Of a stretch of DNA of 64,000 nucleotides, positions 30,596-40,319 are shown piece after piece. The number at the start of each line of letters is the position of its first letter. Positions within the stretch are counted from its first letter, which is position 1. The position numbers and the translations under genes were made by a program. The notes under the pieces were generated by a model. It had not been told where the DNA came from and searched no databases. It worked only from the letters and a program-made list of their open reading frames with translations. The DNA is taken from the NCBI GenBank assembly GCA_025765615.1, contig JAIVFJ010000070.1, forward strand, positions 124,001-188,000, written 5' to 3'. The DNA is from Zopfochytrium polystomum (Eukaryota > Chytridiomycota > Chytridiomycetes > Chytridiales > Chytridiaceae).

Positions 30596-32170
30596 CTAAT
30601 CATCGACATCGTCAAAGAACGACAGCCTCGCTTCTTCCGACTCGGCGTCCGAGGGCAGCTCCACGTCTTTCACTTCTTTCAAAAAGTGCCGCTCGATCGC
30701 GTTCTTGCATGCCTGGGCGCGACCGGAGAACGGAGGGAGGGGCGGTTTTTTTTCAGCGAGTACACCAGAGGCAGGGAAGGGGGGCGAAACGGTGGCGACG
30801 GTGAGGCGAGCGAAGAGACGGCGACGAGAACGACGAAACGATGAGAACTTTCTTGGTTCCGCACACGAGAAATTAAAAACACACACACACACACACACAC
30901 ACAAACCTTTGTTTCTGCCATGTTCAACGAGCTGCCGTACGCCTCGCCCACTTTATCAATTCCGCTGTACATGCCAACGACAAAGATTGGCGCGGTAGAC
31001 AGCCGGCCAGTTTCCCGCAGCAACCGCGCGACCGGCCGAGGCCGTCCAAGCCGCTTGAATATGAGGGAAACGAGTAGCTTGGGGTTCACGAGCTTCAGGT
31101 GGGAGGAGAGGTCTACGGAGCGGGAGAGAATGTGCGCGCGAATAAAGGCGCGAGCGGCTGCGGGGCCCTTCAAATGCTTTTGGATTAGGAATGTTGTGTG
31201 CCTTCCCCCCAAAAAAGGAAGCTGGAGACCATTTACCTGCTCGTGGTGTACAGCCCCAATCAGCGACTGCACGACACGGCCGACGACGGCCGATTCTCCC
31301 GCCGATCCGTCGGCGTCGCCCGTGTTCTAGCGGCAGTTTGCGAGCGTCAGGTTTTTCCGGCCAGCGCGTTCCCACCATCCCTCACATGCTGCATCAAAAT
31401 ACACGTTCTCACCTTCCACCGCATGACGAATTGAACACCCAACGCGTTCCCCACCGACACTAGACTGAGAATACCCGTGTACGCCCCAACCGCGCTTGAC
31501 AGCGCGTCCCCTGGAAGTGACGGATACTTCATGCTCAGATACTCGGTAACGTAGAAATCAACAAGTTTTTCGCCTGCAGGATAGCAAACCAAAGCATTAA
31601 AGAGAAAAGAAAAAAGGCAGTCCCATAGCGGGTTTGCTAATATGTCGAACAACCACGAGGTGGAGCACGATTAACGGACCTACGACGCAATACCGATCGC
31701 CGTAGACATCGCCCGACGATTTCCGGTACGACTTGTGCGTGAGCGCCTGCAGTAGGGTCGGAAGAGGAAGTGCCGACAGTCCGGCGCGAGCGGCGAAGGC
31801 AGAGAGCTGAGCTGTTTCTTCGGACGTCAACTTGACGGACCGAGGCGCCGCGGTCGATGAAAGTGTCGTCGCATTTTTCTTCGCGAGCCTCGTCGCCGAC
31901 TTTGCTGCGGTGCTGGTGGAGTTTACTCTGACTGTGTCAAATAAGCAACGGAAAGGATTATGGCAATGATATCAGAAGATCGAGAGCAAAAAAAAATGCG
32001 GTCGATCATGTCGAATTGGGTGTGGTCAACGCACCGGCGTTGGTTTTTGGCGGAACGGGCCGGCAATGCGCGATCGTTGGCGCTATGGGTGCCAGAAAAG
32101 CTGGCCGTCTTGCAAAGGCAGTGGAGCATAACGCGTGACGATTACTGGCAGCGGCGATGGCTGTGAGCAT
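30596..32170 (-). CDS. MRPL44: Mitochondrial large-subunit ribosomal protein mL44
   Basis: Exons 1 (32170-32035) and 2 (31931-31680) join in phase; about four more follow to the stop at 30596. The N-terminus is a presequence rich in Ala, Arg and Ser. The RNase III-like fold shows LLQALTHKSYRK, then GEKLVDFYVTEYLSMKYP and VVGRVVQSLIGAVH. A C-terminal double-stranded-RNA-binding region shows PIFVVGMYSGIDKVGEAYG and KNAIERHFLKEV. mL44 lacks RNase III catalysis in other species and forms part of the mitoribosome. One intron (about 30870-30905) carries a (CA)n tract. Confidence 0.9.
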
Positions 32171-32497
32171 AGTTGCGCGGACGCGATCGACGGCCTGCGG
32201 CATCTGCGTTGCTGGTCCAAGAGAGATCCCTCTTACTTCTCTTTCTGGGACAGACAAGGAAGGTCCGCCAATTTTGACAAGGCAAAACGCGCCACGTCAG
32301 TTTGCGCTCCCCGACACACCAACAGTTGCGATCGTCCTAAGTTGTAAAACCACGCTTTCCGGCACAAATAGAGTCTTACTAGACCAGCTGGTATGAAAGG
32401 GGAAACAAAGGATCCTAAATTCCATGGTTCTTTGTGGTGTCAACCCGCAAGGGTCAGCGTGGACATACAACGTTATACTATCAACCTGAGGTGACAC
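32171..32497. other. Intergenic region between mL44 and MRRF
   Basis: About 330 bp on the upstream side of mL44. No gene or repeat recognised. Confidence 0.4.
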
Positions 32498-33746
32498 TTA
32501 TTTGAGTTCAGCCTTCTTCTCCGCCGCCAACGTGTCGACAATCTTGATGTTTTTGTCAGTAGCTGCTTGAATCTGGTGGTGGAAAAGATTGCGAGGAGCA
32601 ACAAATCAGTTAGAGTTCGTCGGCAAAGGAGCCTTCTTATCCCTCTCGCACCTCGTCCTCATTTTTCCTTGTCTTGGTTTTCTTTGTCAGTTTGTGCCGA
32701 GCTGCAGAGCGCACTTCCCGAATGTGTGCTCGCGCCTTTTCGGCCAGGACCGAAATAGACTTTGAAAGCTGTTCTCGGTACTCTTGGTTGAACCTGCATT
32801 TGAGGAATCAACGGGAAAGAGGAGTTAATCCCGCGAATTGCCGATGAAGCAAGAGGGTGTTCAATCTACTTTGGGACTGGCACTTTCAGAATATTCTTTC
32901 CTGACTCGCGGACAGGGTTGAGTCCCAGTCCAGCGTCGCGTATGGCCTTGTCAGCCAGTTTAACGTGCTGTTGGCAACAGCGGGTTGATCATTAAAAAAA
33001 CAGTTGTTACGAGCCGAATGGGCACACGCACGTCCTCGTCATGCAACGTCACAACCAGTGTTTGGCCGTCCTTCGCGCTAATCTGGCCAATTTCCTTCAA
33101 GGCAATGCTTGTTCCTTTGTGGCTGATAACAACGTTGTCCAACAATGCTGGGAGGGGTTTAGGCAGCACAACAAAGAGGTTTTCAGTACAACCGACGACG
33201 CTTATCACAACCACACGCACCAGGATTGGCCCGTCCTATTCGAAGTGCCCCGAGTTCCACCTTGAACCGCTCGACAACCCTGCTCATGGAGTCCGCAATC
33301 GGCCCGATCTCGAAAGAAGGCTCTTCCTCCTCTGCATCGTTGTCATCGTCGCGCGCATTCCCCTTCGACTTGCCTCCGGCTCCTTTGGAGCCTTTCTTGG
33401 ACGCGTAGCCGCGACTCTGTGGGCGCTGGTGGTGGTCCACGGCCGCGGTTCCCAGTCGGTGCGGCAGTCCACAACAGCCGCTTGCTGAGAGCAGGTACTG
33501 GCGACGAGACTCGGCCGAGAGCGAGAAGCGCCGGACATGCCTCACCGCTGCTGCTGCTGCCGGTGCTGGGGGCGATGTCCTCGTGGGCTGCGGCGCAGCG
33601 GTAGCGGCGGCAGCGGCGGCAGCGGCGGCAGCGGCAGCGGCGGCGGTGGCGGTCGGAGAGGCACTGTTGAGTCCGCCGCGGAGGGGCGGCAGTCGAAGCT
33701 TGACGCCTCTGAGCAGCGCGCACGAGACCGACGGCGGTGGTGGCAT
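32498..33746 (-). CDS. MRRF: Mitochondrial ribosome recycling factor
   Basis: Exon 1 (33746-33221) encodes a long N-terminus with a polyAla tract, basic/Ser-rich presequence features (RRFSLSAESRRQYLL) and the start of the factor (VVERFKVELGALRIGRANP). Later exons add LLDNVVISHKGTSIALKEIG, then AIRDAGLGLNPVRESGKNIL and FNQEYREQLSKS. The protein ends with an acidic/Lys-rich helix at 32498. It splits post-termination ribosomes together with mitochondrial EF-G2 (family knowledge). It lies beside mL44, another mitoribosome gene, and opposite PGS1. Confidence 0.9.
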
Positions 33747-33930
33747 TGTTGGGAACGAGTTCGTTCAGTGGTGTATGAAAGAGGTGAGGCCGTGGACGGG
33801 CGTGTGTGTGTGTGTGCGTGTGTGTGTATGGGTGTGGGACAAGGACCTGTCTGTGCGTTGTTCGTTCAGTCGGTGCGGCAGAAAAAGAAGAAAAAAAAAG
33901 AACAAGAAAAAAAATCAGAACAAAGAAAAA
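33747..33930. promoter_or_regulatory. Shared promoter of MRRF and PGS1
   Basis: There are 184 bp between divergent start codons, with a GT-rich tract (about 33800-33835) and an A-rich stretch just before the PGS1 ATG. Confidence 0.55.
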
Positions 33931-35758
33931 ATGTCAAAGTTCCGTTTCGTCCGCGGCTTGCTCGACGACCCGGCCCGGCCCGTCTTCCCCACGAGCGCGC
34001 GCAACATCGCGATCATCGACACGCCCTCCGACTTCCACGACCGCATCGTCAGCGGCATCAGGACCGCAAAGCACCGCATCGTGCTCTCGTCGCTCTACCT
34101 GGGCACAGAGGACACGTCCGTGGTGCGTGCGTGAAGGAAGCACACAACCCCGCACGACCCACCACCTCCTATCCTTGTCGTTTGCGTTTGCGTCGCGCCT
34201 CCCACAACAAAAAACAAATAACTCACACACACGCACCCCCCTTCCTTTTCCGTCCCGCCCTCCCCCCAACCAAAAGGTCGACGCACTCCGGGAAACCCTC
34301 CGGAAAACGAGCCTCAGCGGTGGCGGCGATTGCGACGGCCCCCGCGTTCACATTCTCATCGACTACCTTCGTGGAACGAGGCAATCGGCGACGGGCGCCT
34401 CGTCCGCGACTGTGCTCGCCGATCTTGCGCGCGAGTTCCCCGGCCGCGTCCGCGTGTCGTTGTACCGCCTGCCAACGAGGAACCCCGTATGGAGGATCAT
34501 GCCGCCGCGCTTCAACGAGGCGGCGGGGCTGATGCACATGAAGGCCTACGCGTTCGACGACTCCCTGATCATGTCTGGGTAAGCGTTTTGCTGCGCACCT
34601 TTCTTCGCGACCACCACCACCACCAAAAAAGTCTTACATGAATGGAACACGAAAAAACCCAGCGCCAACCTCAGCAAAGACTACTTTACCAACAGACAGG
34701 ATAGATATATTTTGTTCAGCCAGTCCCCCGAGCTGGTGACGTACTACGAACAGCTAGCCGAGACCCTTGGCTCCCATTCCACCACAATCAACTCAAAGAC
34801 AGGCGACCTTGAATTGCGCTCGCCATCTCGAAAAGATATCGCCAACTCGGTCAAGAGTTTTACGGCAGAATGGGCAGAGCGCTCGCGCCGCCAAACTGCA
34901 GCCACCGCCAGCGAACCGTCACAGTCAACCACCGCATCGCCGTCATCCTCAACGTTTGTCATCCCTCTAATACAAGCCGGGTCCCTCGGTATTCGAGAGG
35001 AGGAAGATTTTCTCCAGAATTTCATGAACGCCATCGCCCCGCACCCTTCAGTCAAAGTTGTGCTCAGCTCCGCCTACCTGAATTTCCCAAAACACTACAT
35101 TGCTGGAATTCTTCGATCGAAAGCTCAGTTCTCTCTGGTTACGGCAAGTCCGAAGGTAGCTAGGCGATCCCCCGCAGCTCGTTCAACAAAATTTGTAACG
35201 TGAAACCATGTCCCAGGCAAACGGCTTTTACGGCTCAAAAGGCGTTTCTCGTCATATCCCCAGCGTCTACACTTTCATCGAGAAGAAACTATGGAAAGCT
35301 CTCGGTCAAACCGGAAGACGCGAAAGTGTTGACATTTTCGAGTACTGCAGGCCGGATTGGACTTATCACGTAAAGGGTGGGTTGACATTCGACTGAAGTG
35401 ACTCGTCAGTAATGCTTTGTATTTTTGTGATTTTAGGGTTGTGGTATGCGGTCTCTGGCCATCCTCCGGAAATGACCATAATCGGGTCCTCCAACTTTGG
35501 GCAGCGGTCCCTTCGGAGAGATTTTGAATCCCAACTCATTCTGGTCACTTCTGATAACGATCTCCGCGAGCGACTCAGAAAGGTAAATCGCTATTTCCCC
35601 TTTGACCCCAAAATGTGTTGAAACAATTCGCACACTAGGACATTGAAAATGTGACAAAGTACTGCGAAAAGGTCAACGATAGCACTTTTGCCCATTCGGA
35701 ACGACGAGTTCATCCTTTGGTTGCTTTGGGGACTAGACTGCTTAAGCATCTATTTTAA
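33931..35758 (+). CDS. PGS1: Phosphatidylglycerophosphate synthase (CDP-diacylglycerol-glycerol-3-phosphate transferase)
   Basis: Exons 33931-34122, 34277-34578, 34663-35155, 35217-35376, 35437-35582 and 35639-35758 give 470 residues. It has two phospholipase-D-type catalytic motifs: LMHMKAYAFDDSLIMSGAN (HxK) and YHVKGLWYAV...GSSNFGQRS (HxKG). The enzyme makes phosphatidylglycerophosphate, the committed step to cardiolipin, at the inner mitochondrial membrane. The opening residues (MSKFRFVRGLLDD) could be a short targeting signal. It ends 67 bp from the converging SBDS gene. Confidence 0.93.
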
Positions 35759-35825
35759 TAAACCACAAGAAAGAAATGACCCAATAGCGCGTTATTGCTG
35801 TTCCCTGGGCTGGCCCGTCCCTGCA

Positions 35826-36888
35826 TCAGAAACGCTCGTCCCCTTCCGCGACATCTTTCACATTGAGAACGTCAACTTGACCTCGTCCTTTCGTCTCCGC
35901 AGCGACGGTTTCAGTTAGACTTCTAAACTGGCCCGGGTCCACCAGACATATCTGAGCGTGGAACAAGGGAGGGGTCAGCTTCGCAAGATCCACAACCCGT
36001 TAGAAAAGGAACAGTACCAGTTCGTATTCATCCCCGAAATCCTCATCCTCCACCGAGTCAATGAGGCCCGCGATTTTCTCCTTGACTCGTTTTCCCTCCT
36101 TTCCAGGCAGGACTATCCGAAGCCGCATTTGCGCACGGGCTATCGGGATGATTTGCTTCTCCTGAAGCTGTTTGATCATGTCGAGAGCCTGCGGAAACGA
36201 TTGGGTTGTCAACATACGGAGCAACTACTCATTGCCCCCTTCCCCTCCCCCGGAACAGCTGAAAACGAACCTGCTGCTTCGTGCTTCTATTCGGGTTGAC
36301 TGAAAAGTGGAGATCGGCCATGGCTTTTTCGATCATGGTCACGGGGTAAGGTCGCTTCGTTTCGGGGTTGATGCACTTTTCCGCGATGGTTGTCGCCACA
36401 TCTCTCACAACAGTTTCGATCTGCGCTGTTCTTTCCTTCTCTCCGACTTGCAGCTCGCCTTTCCGCAGTATCTATACAGAGATCGGGCGGGCGGCCCCCG
36501 GCACAGATCACTTTAGCATCAAATCGAAGAAGATGAGTGAAGTGAAACTCACTTCTAGGATGATCTTGTCCACATCCTCCGTTTTGAAGCATTTCAAAAG
36601 GTCCTCTTGAGAGGCGGTTTGCCCTTTGGAGACGTTCACGTAGACTGTGTGGGTCTGTAGCACGTTGTCTAAGTCTGTTTCGCTTTTAAGGCCCAAGATG
36701 ATCAGACAGCGAGCGTTTGATTTGAAGGGGAGGTTGGGCGATCGTGCTACTAACATGTTGCTCCTCCACTCGATGACCTTGTTCTTGTAGCAGGCAAGCT
36801 CAAAGCGAATGCCGCCCTTCTTCAGGCGAACCACGGATACGTTGGTGAGGCGATGCTGGTTGGAGGGGGTGAAGACCCTTCTCGACAT
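35826..36888 (-). CDS. SBDS: Ribosome maturation protein SBDS (Sdo1)
   Basis: The start (ATG 36888) is followed by the N-terminal domain: [31 protein letters not shown] and [17 protein letters not shown]. The next exon (after GTGAGT...TATAG) gives [17 protein letters not shown] and then [19 protein letters not shown]. The third is [13 protein letters not shown]...[11 protein letters not shown]. The last exon ends [12 protein letters not shown]...EGDERF. SBDS works with the GTPase EFL1 to release eIF6 from the 60S subunit. All three family domains are present. Confidence 0.95.
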
Positions 36889-37370
36889 TTTTGCGATGCT
36901 TCTTTCTTTCTTTGTTCTGCAGTCTTGCCACTTGGAAGGAAAAAACAAAGAATGGGCAAGTTTCTGTGCCGGCGCCCGCGCCCCCCTCACTCGCTGGGCA
37001 AGCTCATCTATCTACCCCCAAAAGAGTGAACTCATCAGGCGGCGAATCAACCGAAACATACGAAGGGAGAGATTAGCTCTACTTGTGCATTGTAAATGAA
37101 AATGCAGTAATCACAATGCAAAAAACCGATAAAATGACGTTCCAAGCGACCTGAACGGACAACCCCGATCCAAGCTTTGCATGCAACAAAAAACACTTGA
37201 CGGTTGGCCTGCCAAAGCACAACTTTTCTGGTTGCAAAGATGGTACGTCGGCTTAATCGACGAGCGTCCCCATCAAATGGTTCCCAAACAGAAAAAATCA
37301 ACCAACCCCCCAGCAAAAACCACTTTTACGAGAATGCTCTTACAACCAAGAGAAATCTTCCTCATAGAGT
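36889..37370. other. Upstream region of SBDS
   Basis: About 480 bp. It contains several short open frames on both strands, none convincing. The SBDS promoter should be within the first 200 bp. The 3' end of the unidentified minus-strand gene may reach into this stretch. Confidence 0.3.
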
Positions 37371-38539
37371 CAGACGTTACAATCAGATCCAGCAACTCCC
37401 AGCTCACTGCATAATGCGAGTGTTCCAAGCGACATTTCTCCTCCATGATTGTGTTGCACTGTCCACGGCAATACACTCTGCTCATTCGAGGACTCTTACA
37501 GAGGCCGCAATAGGAACATCACTTTTAGGTAACGCCTCGCTGGCCTCAACAACCTTTTGTCAGAGAGGCCGAACAACTCTTGGAGCACTGAGTCGCAGCA
37601 GCTTCTCCAGAGACTTGAAAAGAGCCATATTGCAAATGGGCCATGTGCCGCTTGACAGACGAGGACAGCCTCCTTTTGCACCCCGCTGCGTCACACCGAT
37701 ACGGTCAAGCTTTGGGAGCAACATTAGCTGGAAATACAGCAGGAAACAATTGGTTGCTTCGTGAAGGCCATTAGCCCTCCTCCAGATTCGATCCTCCAGC
37801 TTCAGCCAATCAATCAGCCTTTCCGTCGCTAAGTGGTGAGGAGCTCTTTCTTCTCTTGGAGTCTTAACTCCCGTCCATCCATAAGAGCTCCTAAGCGAAA
37901 GTGCGTGAGTTGGTTTGACGACGCCGAACGATAATGACGCCTCACGTATGAGCTCCAAGTATCAAGTTACTGCTTTCGTTTCGCGTTGTTGTCAGTAGCC
38001 CGCAGCACGCGGTCTTCGCCAAAGAAGGGACTTCGAATTCCTGCATCTTAATTGTAAATCTACCCGAGGTGATTGACCTTGAGTTCCCATTTGTCACCCG
38101 TGTCGAACAGTTTTGAAGCATTGACCGTCACTGGAGTCAATGGTTCGAGATGATGAGTGCGTATCGGATGAGTTGATCAATCGCCCTACATTGCAGCATA
38201 GATTTCTTGCTTTTTTGAACATCAGATACATCTTCGAAGACGGCTCGCAAAAGGGTTTGACTCTGTGTTAAAGAATTGGCTTTTGAGCACAATAAGGGCA
38301 AGGTCGCAACCGACCACAATGAAGTGATGACAATGCTGCGCGATTCCATGCATTGATTGCTCCAGCGACGTGTCACGATCTCCGTGGGGCTGAAGATGCA
38401 GTGATTGGCTCAGATCGCCACGAGGTTATTCTTCTTATCCCGCACTCTGCCAATCTTCGTACCGGGGAGCCGGGGGCCGTCGACGGATCCAGACTGGGTG
38501 AAACCTTTGGAACACAAGCGCGTTGGCTCTCCGAAGCAT
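37371..38539 (-). CDS. Unidentified multi-exon protein with mitochondrial-type presequence
   Basis: The ATG at 38539 opens MLRRANALVFQRFHPVWIRR, an arginine-rich, acid-free N-terminus typical of mitochondrial import. Phase-compatible exons follow: RPTEIVTRRWSNQCM; SQTLLRAVFEDVSDVQKSK; LTVNASKLFDTGDKWELK; EFEVPSLAKTACCG; SSYGWTGVKTPREERAPHHL; ATERLIDWLKLEDRIW. Later exons (EASEALPKSDVPIAAS; WELLDLIVTSDSMRKISLG) are less certain. I cannot name the family. The start lies only 88 bp from the RPC6 start on the other strand, as for other divergent pairs here. The 3' end and some introns are guesses. Confidence 0.4.
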
Positions 38540-38627
38540 CTCCCCTAGAAACTGTGGCGCAGCGGGCAACCGAGGGTCGATCTGGCAGTGAAAACCCTCA
38601 CCTCCTTTCCGCGTGAACTTGTCAGAA

Positions 38628-40045
38628 ATGGCAGACCAGCGAGAGCAGGAGCTCCTCGCAGCCCTCAAGTTGTACCCGAAGGCAAGCAGCTGTTACGCGT
38701 TTAGAACGCTGATCGAGACTAACTTCGAAAGGATTCATAAAGGGGACAGATCAGGAAACCATCCTGAAGCATTTCAAAAGTGAAGCGAAAGAGCTGCTCG
38801 GCTTGCTTAACAAACTGTATGCAAAGGTTGGGGCTCGACGAACTTCCAGCAATAGTCGGCATTCTAACGAGAGATGCGCTTCTCACACGAGTGCAGAACA
38901 TTGTAGAATTCATCACAATTGGAACGAAGCTTTGCTTTCGAGCAGTCAATGAAGAAGAAGCAGAAAAGTAAACTCGTACGAAAAGTGCGATAGTCTCAAC
39001 CTAAACACCAAACACAGGAAGGGCGGCCTCACAAATGACGAAAAGATTGTGTACGGATACATAAAGGGAGAAGGAAACAAAGGTGCGGTATACTAGCACT
39101 GTTAATCTACTTACTCGTTTCTAGGTATCTGGATAAAGGATATCAAGAGACGCTCGAACCTTCATCAGGATGCCGTGAATGACGCAATAAAGAACATGGA
39201 AAAGAAAGGGGTGATCAAGTGTGTGAAGTCCATCAAGGTTTGGCTCTCTTATGTGCAGGTTTCGAGGCCAGTGTTGACGAGAAGGTTCAATACGCCCCAC
39301 AGAATCCAACGCGAAAGATTTACATGCTTTTTAACACCGTTCCCTCCGAAGAAATCACCGGTGGAGCTTGGTACACGGACAATGACATTGACGTAACGTT
39401 CATCAATGAACTGGCGAAAATCGTTATGAACTTCATTGAAAAAAAGGTGCGTTTTTGACGACCAAGCCATCCTGGCCGTGACGCTTTCTTCTTCTTCACC
39501 ACTAGAGTTTCCCGTCAGACGGCAAAGAACAAAATTTGCTTTATTCTGCGGGATACCAAGGCTACGCTACCACAAGGGACGTGGCGAACTACTTGCGGCA
39601 GAACAAAATTGTGACTGTGGACCTCAGTATGGGGGAAATCCAAACTATAATCGACATGCTCAGATTCGAAGGCAAAATTCAGCGAATCCTGAAGGTGGGA
39701 GACAGCCGTCTGGGTCAAGCGGTTGCACGGGTGGAACGTCGCAAGCGAGCAGCAGCCGAAGCCGGCACTGACCGAAGACGGAAGCGAATTCGAGTGGAGT
39801 TGGGAAGCTCGGACCTCGAAGACGGAACCTCGTCGGAGCAGGATGACGACGAGGAGTACTTGGACTCTGGGGACCACGACGAGTGGAGCAAGTGGATGTA
39901 CCAAGCCATTCGTGCAGTGGGCTCCAAGGGAAACAGCTTGACTGATGTTCCTTGCGGCACCTGCCCCGTCGTAGACTTCTGCAAGCCAGGCGGACCGGTC
40001 AACCCGGACAACTGCGTATACTACAACAAGTGGTTAGAATTCTAA
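38628..40045 (+). CDS. POLR3F: RNA polymerase III subunit RPC6 (RPC34)
   Basis: Exon 1 (38628-38681, ending ALKLYPK) joins exon 2 at 38744 (GTDQETILKHFKSEAKELLG) across an apparent GC-AG intron. Winged-helix segments follow: FRAVNEEEAEK, LTNDEKIVYGYIKGEGNKGI, WIKDIKRRSNLHQDAVNDAI. Then come KIYMLFNTVPSEEITGGAWY and GYATTRDVANYLRQNKI. The C-terminus is acidic with four cysteines of the family's iron-sulfur-type motif (CGTCPVVDFC...NPDNCVYY). RPC6 helps Pol III open promoters of tRNA and 5S genes. About seven exons. Confidence 0.93.
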
Positions 40046-40062
40046 TACTCTGCATGGCAAGA

Positions 40063-40063
<1 letters not shown>

Positions 40064-40100
<37 letters not shown>
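40064..40100 (+). repeat. Homopolymer A run
   Basis: 37 consecutive A bases, 19 bp after the RPC6 stop codon. Confidence 0.95.
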
Positions 40101-40101
<1 letters not shown>

Positions 40102-40319
40102 CCCACAGAAGGGGATAAATTTTGATCTCTTCTTCTTTGTCTCTCATCGGCGGGATCCTGCGACGCCAACGAACGGAGGGGCTGGGCCAAGAAATCGACG
40201 GCTGCGATAAGACGGAAAGGAGGAGGACGAGGAGCGGGAGGCGAGAGGAGGAGGAGGAGGAGCAGAAGGAGGCGCGATAGGAGCCGGCTTCCGCTGCTTC
40301 AACACCCGTGGTCGAGGCC

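Noticed and set aside
37204..37764. 186-residue plus-strand frame
   Set aside because: No motif and an unconvincing composition; minus-strand exons with good splice phases occupy the same stretch.
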